DNA of 40,955 bases from a virus. The position numbers and the translations under genes are program-made. Under the pieces are notes generated by a model. The model searched no databases. It was not told the DNA's origin and saw only the letters and a program-made list of their open reading frames with translations. Below are positions 1 to 8,000 of this stretch, piece after piece (the stretch's first letter is position 1; each line of letters starts with the position of its first letter). The DNA lies in the IMG/VR virus record IMGVR_UViG_3300020385_000002, positions 1-40,955 of that record; one strand, 5' to 3'.

Positions 1-77
1 AGATTGTGTCTCTGATTGTGTCAATTCAGCAGGAAAAGACAATCCATCTTCCCGCGCGCGATCGCGCACGCGTGTGA
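1..77. repeat. Left copy of the 77-bp terminal direct repeat
   Basis: The first 77 bases are identical to the last 77 bases of the window. The length equals a k-mer size commonly used by de Bruijn assemblers, so the simplest reading is a closed circular contig with one k-mer of overlap rather than a physical T7-type terminal repeat. The repeat contains two copies of GATTGTGTC (2-10 and 14-22, 12-bp period) and the palindrome GCGCGATCGCGC (56-67). Confidence 0.95.
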
Positions 78-643
78 TGGATCGCGGGCGCACGCGATCC
101 TATCTGTGGGGCATGGGGGGGCTCCGCTGGGGGGTCGCGTTATATAGAGAGCCTCAGAAAAATCTCCGACAACATTTCGCCCTACATTCTCACCATGCAC
201 ACTAAGGTCCCTATAAGAGATTATCCGTGGGCTATGTGTTCCTTATGCGTTCCTTGTAGCGTCATAGAGACCAATTCCATTGCAACGCGTTGCAATAGAT
301 CCAAACAAGGTAGCGCACGATAATGAAGGAGACCGGAACCGCCGGACAAGACTCGCTGACTCGGAGGAGAAGAGGTGAAGAGGGAGGAATGGTGAAGAAA
401 GAGAAAATCCAATCCTCATCACCTACTGACAGGGAAGGGGGGGTCTAAGGGGGGGAAACCAAATACTGTTTTTTTCATCCTGGCTTGTCAGAAACTAGGA
501 AGCTGTCCCGTAAGCCCCTTGTCGGGGAATTCGCCCCGGCCAAATGGAAAGGGTCAATTATGACTTCCTCGGTTCGGTTTGCTCCCTGCGGAAGAAATCT
601 CCCAGTCATCAGAGTGCAGCTTCTTGATCTGCTTGGAAAGGTC
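78..643. other. Non-coding control region, left part
   Basis: About 570 bases without a convincing gene. The first part continues the GC-rich, CG-alternating tract of the terminal repeat, with repeated GATCGCG and CACGCG words. It is followed by runs of G near 110-135 and AT-rich words TATATAGAG (about 141) and CTATAAGAG (about 212) that resemble each other and could be promoter elements for the rightward gene. Polypurine runs lie at 370-465. Short open frames here (for example 323-448 on the plus strand) lack a well-placed ribosome binding site. A divergent promoter or replication origin region is plausible but unproven. Confidence 0.5.
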
Positions 644-916
644 ATGACGAACGCCACGCTCTTCGGCCAGGGTCATTGGTGGTCAGGATTCCCTAATTGG
701 AATCTCTTGGATGTTGGCGAAGACCATGTTGAAGTTTGTGAAATAGACCATGATGGCGGCCTGAAAGGCCATTATGTGACTCGCCACATGATCTTGGACG
801 CGTTTGACAAGATTGACGGCGAACGCCTTGGCCGAATTGTCGATTTGCAACATGACGGCGAAGACATCGACATGCTTCTTCAAATAGCCGTATTTGGAAA
901 GAACAAGTACGCCTGA
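644..916 (+). CDS. Conserved-looking phage protein, only rightward gene
   Basis: A 90-residue protein of unknown function and the only gene read rightward. The chosen start at 644 has GGAAAGG just upstream. The frame extends further back, and an ATG at 560 also has GGAAAGGG ahead of it, so a 118-residue form is possible. The C-terminal part (GRIVDLQHDGEDIDMLLQ, then VFGKNKYA) resembles the end of small hypothetical proteins I recall from other podoviruses, but no function is known to me. A strong terminator begins 4 bases after the stop and points the same way, which supports a real rightward unit. It is divergent from the ArdC gene across the control region and convergent with the late operon. 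No helix-turn-helix is visible, so a repressor role is not supported. Confidence 0.65.
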   Translation: MTNATLFGQGHWWSGFPNWNLLDVGEDHVEVCEIDHDGGLKGHYVTRHMILDAFDKIDGERLGRIVDLQHDGEDIDMLLQIAVFGKNKYA

Positions 917-919
917 TCC

Positions 920-942
920 AGGGGGGCTTCGGCCCCCCTTTT
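920..942 (+). terminator. Rho-independent terminator of the rightward gene
   Basis: A perfect 8-bp stem AGGGGGGC/GCCCCCCT closed by a TTCG tetraloop is followed by TTTT on the plus strand. It lies between the stop of the rightward gene and the end of the leftward late operon, whose last stop codon overlaps its edge. On the minus strand the same hairpin lacks a T tract, so it should act mainly on rightward transcripts. Confidence 0.85.
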
Positions 943-1046
943 CACTTACCCTTGCGAGGCTTCTTTGGCGCAGTCTTCTTCTTGCCCTTGCTAGTTGGCT
1001 TGGCTGTAACGGTCATCTTTTTTCCATATCCCATTCCGCGAGGCAT
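942..1046 (-). CDS. Small basic protein, last gene of the late operon
   Basis: A 34-residue, Lys/Arg-rich protein starting MPRGMGYGKK and ending KKPRKGK. It has 13 lysines and 4 arginines, including a GKKKTAPKK stretch. TAGGAGAATTGCT gives a good ribosome binding site before the ATG at 1044-1046. It starts 11 bases after the holin-like gene ends. Very small basic proteins are common in podovirus late regions and may bind nucleic acid or be virion-associated, but I do not know this one's role. Confidence 0.75.
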   Translation of the reverse strand: MPRGMGYGKKMTVTAKPTSKGKKKTAPKKPRKGK

Positions 1047-1056
1047 AGCAATTCTC

Positions 1057-1344
1057 CTAGTCTTTGCGACGGTCCTGCTCGTCCAATTTACCAAGACGTT
1101 CCCAGTCTGGAGGCAGGTCTTTCATTATTCGAATCATCGTTTCGAGCCTGATAATGCTGTTATCTAATGCCCGGACTCGATCAATCAATTTAACAATCAT
1201 ATTCCACATTTGCTGCAATTTGGACAACAAGGTGTTCATCATCCAGCGAAGCATTAGATACATGCCTGCAATCAGCACAACTGCAATGAAGATAGGAAAA
1301 CCAAGAGTTTCAACAACATGAAGGGCTTGGTTTACTTCGTCCAT
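1057..1344 (-). CDS. Holin-like small membrane protein
   Basis: A 95-residue protein. A short acidic N-terminus is followed by one strongly hydrophobic segment at about residues 15-35 (FPIFIAVVLIAGMYLML), then an amphipathic, probably coiled-coil stretch and a charged C-terminal tail (WERLGKLDEQDRRKD). One transmembrane helix followed by a coiled coil and a charged tail resembles BhlA/UviB-like holin-associated proteins. Its place at the end of the late operon fits a lysis role, which is inference. The start overlaps the previous stop as TAATG, indicating translational coupling. Confidence 0.6.
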   Translation of the reverse strand: MDEVNQALHVVETLGFPIFIAVVLIAGMYLMLRWMMNTLLSKLQQMWNMIVKLIDRVRALDNSIIRLETMIRIMKDLPPDWERLGKLDEQDRRKD

Positions 1345-1703
1345 TACCTAATCCCTTTGCCCAGGATTCTCATTCTTCTCCGAGATCGAGGCCTCGGGCT
1401 CTCCCAATAGCCTTCGATTTGGCTGAAATTGCCACGATTAACGTGGTATTGGTAATAAAACCAGATGTCCGTAGCATGACCACCTGGATTAGGGGTCGAT
1501 TCAGACGAAGCCTTGATCTTAATCCCTGTTTTCAGGGATCCATTTAGGCAGTTCATGACCAAAGGAATGTGAGTCACATAAGTAAAGCTGCTTGTAGGAT
1601 TTGATGTTGTGACTTTTACAAAATTGCCTGCGTAATTCCAGGCAACGCTTGTAAGCCCTGAAGACATATCAACCCACGCGTTGTCAGTAGTTGCCCAAGG
1701 CAT
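1344..1703 (-). CDS. Hypothetical late protein
   Basis: A 119-residue protein of unknown function. The first 95 or so residues are rich in Ser, Thr, Asn and aromatic residues and look beta-structured. The C-terminus is very basic (PRPRSRRRMRILGKGIR). The start at 1703 has AGAGGAGGACTTGAA directly upstream, a strong ribosome binding site. It sits between the HNH gene and the holin-like gene in the last part of the late operon. A virion or lysis-associated role is possible, with no specific evidence. Confidence 0.65.
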   Translation of the reverse strand: MPWATTDNAWVDMSSGLTSVAWNYAGNFVKVTTSNPTSSFTYVTHIPLVMNCLNGSLKTGIKIKASSESTPNPGGHATDIWFYYQYHVNRGNFSQIEGYWESPRPRSRRRMRILGKGIR

Positions 1704-1704
1704 T

Positions 1705-1971
1705 TCAAGTCCTCCTCTTTCTTGCTACTACCCTCATTCGAGAGCGTCCCGTAGCCCCTTTTCTGCGATTTACACCCCGCGAAACAACCCGTAAATTTGA
1801 TCGCCCATTATTGAGCGGCTTGCCTGGGTTTCCCCCGCTCTTGTGATCGACTTCTTTGCCGTCCCCGACTCTCAATCCCAGCTTTCTGCGAGCCTGATTT
1901 CGTTGAGACCTGCGCTTTACCTGCATTGGCCTACCGTGGTATTCACGATATTCCTTCTTATAGTCACGCAT
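1705..1971 (-). CDS. HNH-endonuclease-like protein
   Basis: An 88-residue, very basic protein. The central VDHK (His43) followed by PLNNGRSNLRVVSRGVNRRKG matches the His-Asn core of small phage HNH-type nucleases (pattern VDH...NN...NLRVV...N). The final catalytic position is Asn rather than His, as in many HNN variants. AAGAGGAGACCGACAA precedes the ATG, and the start overlaps the terminase large subunit gene by 8 bases. Small HNH proteins next to terminase genes can assist DNA cleavage in packaging; a free-standing homing nuclease is the alternative. The capsid introns carry no nuclease of their own. Confidence 0.75.
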   Translation of the reverse strand: MRDYKKEYREYHGRPMQVKRRSQRNQARRKLGLRVGDGKEVDHKSGGNPGKPLNNGRSNLRVVSRGVNRRKGATGRSRMRVVARKRRT

Positions 1972-3694
1972 TTGTCGGTCTCCTCTTAATCCACATGGGC
2001 TTGCCTCCTGTAGACAAACCCATTGCAGCGTAATGCTCTCTCATTTTCTCTTCCATTTCACGTTCTCGGCGGGCTTGGGCAGCCCGTTCCGGATCAATAG
2101 TCATCATGTCATCAAATGTCCTTATGCACATTGCCAAGGCTTCTACCTCATCATCATGCTTAAGGCATCCTCGATCTCTGGTGATATGAACAACCTGCTT
2201 TTGCAGCTCTTGGTTTTCAGCGACTCTCGGATCAAGAATGATTCGCTTGCTTCCCAGGGCGGGTTCAATTCCTTGAATAATCCGGATTTCCTTTTGACCA
2301 GAAACCCTCTGAGAGTCAATCGAGCAGCCCCAACCTTCTTGGCATTCGTCAGATCCAGGCTCAATGAAGTGCCGCCTCATGACAGGCTCTAGGAGCGAGC
2401 TGAACATGCTCTGCCCAAAGTTAGCTTCTACAAAGACCTCTCGGACCCTATATTTCTTAGCCTCCTCACAGAGCGTCTCCAGGGTCTCTGCGCCAAAGCC
2501 GCCGGGGAGGCCTTTGCATTCGTGAATCCAAATGTAGCCGTTTAGATACGAGGCGCAGCAGTATGAGGTGCTATCGTTTCCTACTCCGGAAGGGTCAATC
2601 CACATCCGCGTAGCGGTGTAGGATCGCCAGTCATCATCAAACTTGATTGGAGCGTAAAACCCATCCGTTCCAAACCCCAAAGAAACAATGTCCTGGTGGC
2701 GAGTTGTTCCGCCTCGGTCATTCATTTTGCCCCAGGCAACAGTCACAGGGGCCTTGTCTCTCTGCACCGGCATTACAATAAATTCTTCAAGTTTGAGAGG
2801 GTACTGAAGCCCGTCCCCAACCGAAGTCAACATCTGGTATTGCATCCCAAATGTCGAGCGACCTTCAGACGCAAGCCGATCTCTTAGCTCATCTGCGGTA
2901 AATCGTGTAGGCCAGACTGAATCCCCTGGTTTAGCCCTGCCTTTTTCAAGATCCTCACGAAGCGGATCGGCCAAATGTGGCAGTTCGGGCCAATCGCCTC
3001 CAGGGTAATGGGCAGGCCAGGCCTTAAAGACGTAACCAGACTCCATTAGCTTGTCGTAAAGAGACTCCTGGTGGTGCGGGGTCCCGAGAAAAATAATGTC
3101 TCCGCCAGGAATGAGAATGTTCTCAAATTCCTTCACTGTTTCACGGAGCCGTTCTCGCAGCTCGTAAGTCATTGCGTTGGTCTGCGATTCGCAGTCATCG
3201 CCCAGGATTACATCGGCACGAAGGCCTGTGATCTGACTTGTTTGAGACGATGCAGTAAATGAGGGAACGCGGTCGTTCTTGGCCGGTCCGACATCAAATT
3301 TAGTAGCAGAGTCTCGCTGGCCTCCCCTTGCGTCCGGAGCCAGGTGCTGTAGAAATGGAACTGTTCCGATCCATCGACGGACCATGTGCAGGGAGTCTTT
3401 GGAGTGTTTTTCACTCTTACTTACCAGCAAAATACGCTTGTTAGGGTCGCAAAAGAGGACCCAGGCGGTGTAAGCAAGTGTTACCCAGGTTTTAGAGGCT
3501 CCGCGAAACGCAAGAATCCCTCTTCTTTTCGGCCCATGTTGAAGCCATTGAGCCATTTGCCTTTGGTGCGGAGCCAGGTCTGGAAGATCAATCTGTTCCC
3601 AAAGCTGTTCTGCAAAAAACTCAAAGTCAGTTGCCAAGCGTTCGACGTAGGCTTCTATGTCTTTCAATAGAGTATCTCCGTATGAGCCTGCCAC
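1964..3694 (-). CDS. Terminase large subunit (T7 gp19-like, DNA maturase B)
   Basis: A 576-residue packaging motor ATPase/nuclease that drives DNA into the prohead through the portal. The ATPase domain has Walker A FRGASKT (about residues 63-69) and Walker B VILGDD (about 162-167). The motif ILIPGGDIIFLGTPHH follows, resembling coupling motif III. The C-terminal nuclease domain begins with MWIDPSGVGND at about residue 370, as in T7-type terminases. The start is uncertain: the GTG at 3694 has only a weak ribosome binding site, whereas a TTG at 3667 has CGGAGATA upstream and overlaps the metallophosphoesterase stop as TTGA. The length is typical of the T7-type family. Confidence 0.95.
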   Translation of the reverse strand: MAGSYGDTLLKDIEAYVERLATDFEFFAEQLWEQIDLPDLAPHQRQMAQWLQHGPKRRGILAFRGASKTWVTLAYTAWVLFCDPNKRILLVSKSEKHSKDSLHMVRRWIGTVPFLQHLAPDARGGQRDSATKFDVGPAKNDRVPSFTASSQTSQITGLRADVILGDDCESQTNAMTYELRERLRETVKEFENILIPGGDIIFLGTPHHQESLYDKLMESGYVFKAWPAHYPGGDWPELPHLADPLREDLEKGRAKPGDSVWPTRFTADELRDRLASEGRSTFGMQYQMLTSVGDGLQYPLKLEEFIVMPVQRDKAPVTVAWGKMNDRGGTTRHQDIVSLGFGTDGFYAPIKFDDDWRSYTATRMWIDPSGVGNDSTSYCCASYLNGYIWIHECKGLPGGFGAETLETLCEEAKKYRVREVFVEANFGQSMFSSLLEPVMRRHFIEPGSDECQEGWGCSIDSQRVSGQKEIRIIQGIEPALGSKRIILDPRVAENQELQKQVVHITRDRGCLKHDDEVEALAMCIRTFDDMMTIDPERAAQARREREMEEKMREHYAAMGLSTGGKPMWIKRRPTNA

Positions 3695-4461
3695 TCTACG
3701 CCTGTGAATCGACTAGGAGAGTCCACTTTAGCTTCGCCCCATACGACAGCAGGGAGCCATTGGCTAACGTCTTTTCTTTGCATATATGGGGGCTGGAGGG
3801 GGCCTAGGGAGCCCGCATTGCTGTACCAATATGGCAATAGAACCTTAGCAGAGCGTTTGCATTGGGTTACATGCCTTGGTCTGTGGGTATGGCCTCTGAT
3901 TACCAGGCGATGAGCGTGACCTCCGCAAGCGTATGCTGCTTGGAGTCCCTCTAGCTCGTCGGAGTTTTGGCCTGCGTCAAACCCATGCAGAAAGATCACT
4001 TGACCAATTTCCAGGCATCCGGTTTGGTTGTGAATACTAGGCTTCAAATAGGGCCGCTGCCGCCATTTATTGAATTCTTCACCCCATTCGCTTCGAGACC
4101 AATGGATCAAATCCCTGGTTCGCTTGTCTGTCCGGCGAGAATCTCCAACCTGAAGATTGTCATCATGGTTTCCATGCAGCCACCAAAAATTGCAGCTCTT
4201 AGGAAGAACGTCACGAATTGAAGCCAAAAGACTAGCGGCTGACTCATATTCATCTGACAGTGAGTGAGCGTGTTCGTCTGGGTGAACAGAAGCGGCTGAA
4301 GACTCAAATAAGTCCCCAAGCATTACAAAATCAGTTATGCCACCATACGGACCACCCCCTGACAATCTGCCTAAAAGCGATTCAATCGCTTGTGTGTTTT
4401 GAAACGGACAATGCGTGCAGCTAATAGCTGCAAATTTAGACATCCTTTTTTTAGCTGGCAT
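3664..4461 (-). CDS. Calcineurin-like metallophosphoesterase
   Basis: A 265-residue protein with the ordered motifs of the two-metal calcineurin-like phosphoesterase fold: ISCTHCPF (residues 13-20), GDLFE (about 48), GNHDD (about 97), LHGFDA and GHTHRP. These usually hydrolyse phosphomono- or diester bonds in nucleotides or nucleic acid. In motif I the usual Asp of DxH is Cys15, with His17 kept, and GDxxD ends in Glu, so the metal site is altered or differently occupied. The gene lies between the two terminase subunit genes and overlaps the large subunit by about 30 bases. Its target is unknown; a role in DNA end processing or host nucleotide degradation would be a guess. Confidence 0.85.
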   Translation of the reverse strand: MPAKKRMSKFAAISCTHCPFQNTQAIESLLGRLSGGGPYGGITDFVMLGDLFESSAASVHPDEHAHSLSDEYESAASLLASIRDVLPKSCNFWWLHGNHDDNLQVGDSRRTDKRTRDLIHWSRSEWGEEFNKWRQRPYLKPSIHNQTGCLEIGQVIFLHGFDAGQNSDELEGLQAAYACGGHAHRLVIRGHTHRPRHVTQCKRSAKVLLPYWYSNAGSLGPLQPPYMQRKDVSQWLPAVVWGEAKVDSPSRFTGVEWQAHTEILY

Positions 4462-4464
4462 TGC

Positions 4465-4755
4465 TCAGTCCCCAGAGCAAGGGGTATCAGCAGTCAAATA
4501 TCGAATTGCCACGATTGCCACTCGCGGAATCGCAATTACATAGTCATAGGTCTCTAGTTGAGGTTTTAAGGCCCCTCCAATAACAATGTGATCCTCTTGC
4601 TCATGCACGAGAAATCCTGCCTGGAAAATCCGTTGCGGTTCCGGAAGATCGTACGCGTTGATGTCGCTGTTATCTTGGGGTTCACAGCTATCTATCCAGT
4701 CTACGAAGACAAGGGGATAGCCATCCCGAGAGTCGGGACAAGGCTGTTCGAGCAT
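4465..4755 (-). CDS. Conserved-type phage hypothetical protein
   Basis: A 96-residue protein. The start at 4755 is chosen because AGAAGGAGAGCTGAG directly precedes it; an upstream in-frame ATG at 4791 has no good site. The pattern VFVDWIDSC...DLPEPQRIFQAGFLVHEQEDHIVIGG...IAIPRVAIVAI resembles a family of small phage proteins (W-D-S ... GWL ... ED ... IP) often found beside structural or terminase genes. No function is known to me. It lies between the putative terminase small subunit and the metallophosphoesterase. Confidence 0.7.
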   Translation of the reverse strand: MLEQPCPDSRDGYPLVFVDWIDSCEPQDNSDINAYDLPEPQRIFQAGFLVHEQEDHIVIGGALKPQLETYDYVIAIPRVAIVAIRYLTADTPCSGD

Positions 4756-4768
4756 CTCAGCTCTCCTT

Positions 4769-5062
4769 CTATGCAGTTGCAGCATCGTCATCAGTGCTGA
4801 CTTCGGGCATTTTTAGCCCTCTAGCCTGCATTTCCTTGACGATGTTGCCTATGGGGTTTGATTGAGTCGGCATTGCAGAAATTCCGCAATCCTTGAGCCT
4901 CTGGCGAATCACGTTTAGATCCGCCGCCGTAGCCTCGACTTTCACAGAGTCCCCTTCTCTGTTCATTATCGTGCGACCCTCGTTTAACAGGCCTAGAAGG
5001 GCCTTGTCAAATTGATCGCTCATTTGCTCAAGGCTGGACTGGTTGGAGTTGTCTCGTATCAT
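4769..5062 (-). CDS. Terminase small subunit (probable, DNA maturase A-like)
   Basis: A 97-residue protein. The start at 5062 is preferred because AAGGAGGCCGAAT precedes it. The segment VKVEATAADLNVIRQRLKDC followed by a Pro-rich linker and an acidic tail matches the pattern of small terminase subunits in T7-like and other podoviruses, which recognise the concatemer for packaging. It overlaps the end of the giant internal virion gene by 35 bases and lies upstream of the large subunit, separated by two genes. The assignment rests on the motif and on position. Confidence 0.7.
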   Translation of the reverse strand: MIRDNSNQSSLEQMSDQFDKALLGLLNEGRTIMNREGDSVKVEATAADLNVIRQRLKDCGISAMPTQSNPIGNIVKEMQARGLKMPEVSTDDDAATA

Positions 5063-8000
5063 ATTCGGCCTCCTTGCCTTTGAGTCTTTCAATAACCTTA
5101 TCTAGCTGCCGTACCCTTTTAGAGTCCCCGTTATTAGGGTCCCATCCCTTGCGTTCATCATTGAACTGGAATTCCCACGAAGGGCGAAGCTCTTCAGCGT
5201 ACTCCCTCCATTTGGTAACCAGGTCCCGCTCAAGCATGGGGTACTCTTCCATGACCTGTTTCAGGGCTGCATCTCGGAAAGTCTCGACCTGATCCTTTAC
5301 CCAAGCGTCTTTGGCAGAAACACCCTTTTGTCTCAGCATTGTGCCTTCAGCATCTTGCAGCTCATGGAGCCTTCTCAAATCAGCCAAATCTCCTTGAGCT
5401 GGGTCGCCTTCTTTACCCCCAAGCCAGTAATTATGCAGCAAGTCATAAAGCGTGTACTCACGCGTTTCAATCTTGCCGTTGACTTGGAACTTGCCCTTTA
5501 GGGTAACTTCGCCAGTAAGCTCTTGGTAACGGTGGTATGCAGAATGCTCATTCACTCCATTCTGGTAGCTACGCATGTCAAGCCCCCGAATTTCACTTCG
5601 AGGCGGGCCAATATGTCGATCCATTTCGGCCAGACCAAGGTAAACCGGGTCATCGGTCTCAAATCCAACGTAGACCGGAGATACGAAATTGAAGTAGCTA
5701 AGGAAGTCAGCTCCTGGGGTTTCGCCTCGCCGGGCCATTTCACGGAAACGAGGGGCTTTGTACATAACCTCCCCGATAGGCGTGTAGCGAGGCGGCAGCT
5801 CATCCGTTTCTCCAAATCCAAACATGGTCCGTCCGGTATATGCGTCCCAAATATCAATCATGTCACGCTGAACAGGGTCCAGTGTGTCTAGTAAGTTTCT
5901 CGAAAATGAGGAGAATGGAGTTGCACTTGTCGCCACGTTCTGGAACCAGTTGTCCGCATACCTGGTAGGGTCTTCCATCGCCTTAAACATATCGCCCAGG
6001 CCTTGAATGTAAGACTTATTTTCCAACTGCTCCATTGTGGAATAAAGCAACCCTGTGAACAGATTGATTTCCTGGTCTTCAGTAAGGCCTTCTTGGCTGT
6101 GCATCAGCTCCAATGTATTCACAATAACAAGTGTGTGAATTGCTCCAGGGTCGAGTCGCATAATGGAGGCCTGGCCGCCTTCGAACCCAGGAATCCATGA
6201 AAGGTCTACGGAGTTTGCAACATACCCGGCGTTCTTCCAGGCCTCTCGCCCTTCCTTTGTGCCTGGGGTTGCCCCGCGAAACGCGCCCTGGGACCATAGC
6301 TCGTAAGTAGAGTAGATAATTCCAAGGCCCATCATCTGGCGACCTAGAGCCCTGTTTCTGATATTAGCTTCAGGGCTTCTCATTGCCTCTAAATGTCGCC
6401 TATGGAAGCCCCCCATAATGTCTTCTTGGCCGGGGTTCCATCTTTGCGACTCAACGCCCAGCTTCTGCCTTCGTTCTAAATCTGCATGTTGAACGTGTTC
6501 CATTGCTCTTCGCATAAGCATTTGCATTTGAACATTCTGGGTCTCTGAAACTTCTCCAGGTTTCCAATTTCTTGGATACCCCAAAGCCTTACGGCCCCCG
6601 CTCTGCTCCAAAACCCATGAGGTTATATGCTCTGGTGGCTCAAGCCGGTTAGCCGGTATTGTGTTTCGGTTCCATGACTTGACGGGTGACCCGTAAACCC
6701 GGCGAGCATGATCTGAAATTTCACCGTGCCAGCGTTTTGCAATTTCCTTAGAAAGCCGCTCGTGCATTCGTTCAGGCAAGACGTTATTTTTTAACGCCAT
6801 ATTGATTCTGGCGGCTTCACGGCGACCGACAGGGACCATCCGATCATCTATTTTTACTGGCCCGTTTGTCATTCGGTAGGCAGCTCTCTCTGCCCCTTCT
6901 GCAATAGTAGCAGTTGGTGAATAATCAAATGCCCGCTCAAGAATCATCCAAGGGGTACGGAGAAACGGCACGATGTACCTTGGAAACCCTTTCAAGTTAG
7001 GGTGATCAAGCAAGCCTTGAACATACTTTCCTACCGAACCTTCTTTGAATGGGGTCTGAAATACTGGCTCTACTGCTCTCTCTTCAACATACTTGACCAT
7101 TTCTACATGGCGAGGGTTCTGAGTCCACTCAATTTCCATTCGCTTTTGGACGGCTTCAAGCTGCTCAAGTCCTTCCAAAGCAAGAATTTCAGGGTCGCTA
7201 TAAATTTCCTGCTCAATTACCCTTTCAGTCCTAAGCCTTCCATCTTTAATCGTGCGATCAAGCTCAACCTGTACATGCTCAAGAACTTGATCATGGCGAG
7301 TCTGCATCCATTTGTGAATTTCACTACTTGTGCTGGTCTCACTGATTGCACCAAGAGGATTTTCCATTTCCGCCTTTGCAATCCTGTTCATTTCATCTCT
7401 GTAAGATTTTGCCATTGAGGCCATTCGGCCCCCTGATTGACGGTAAATCTCATCAAAGAACTGAATACCTAAGCCTGGGGAACGGGAGCCTTTACCTATT
7501 GCATTGACAATTTTTGAGACATGGCTATCGGGATCCATTTGCATAGCCTTGGGAAGAAATGTGTTTAGCCTTTCAGGACTAATCGTTCCTAATCTCATAG
7601 AGTCTTCAAGCATATTAGCTTGGGGCATAAGTACGCTTTGCTCTTCCTTCATTGCCCTCAAGCCCATCTTTGTCGCGTTTAGCAATTTGAACCTGGTAAG
7701 GTTTTCCCAGGGCTCTTTGGCCCCCATGATGTCGCCTTTAGCCAACGCCCCTATGCTTGTAGCAAGGCCATCCATCCCCATCATTACCGCTGGGCTTACC
7801 AGCGAAAGTCCGAAGATTGTTCTAGGACCGCTCAAAAGCCATTGGGAAAACATCTCAACGCCAAAGTCTTTTAGCCAGCTCACTGAATTGAAGAACTTCG
7901 AAGAAGTGTCCTGAGCAGCAAGCTGTGCAAGCCGCTTGTACGCTTCTGGCCCATCTCCGATAGACGCGTGCAGTTGCAGGAGCCGCTGTCCTGTTTCGGT

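Noticed and set aside
1-77. Physical T7-type terminal redundancy
   Set aside because: The repeat length matches an assembly k-mer and is shorter than usual T7-type repeats; treated as a circular-contig overlap.
221-412. Leftward 63-codon open frame in the control region
   Set aside because: It begins with TTG, has no ribosome binding site, and its composition is like translated non-coding sequence.
323-448. Possible 41-codon rightward frame beginning MKETGTAGQDSL
   Set aside because: The only upstream AAGG is 12 bases away and the protein is a run of polar residues from a polypurine tract; not supported as a gene.
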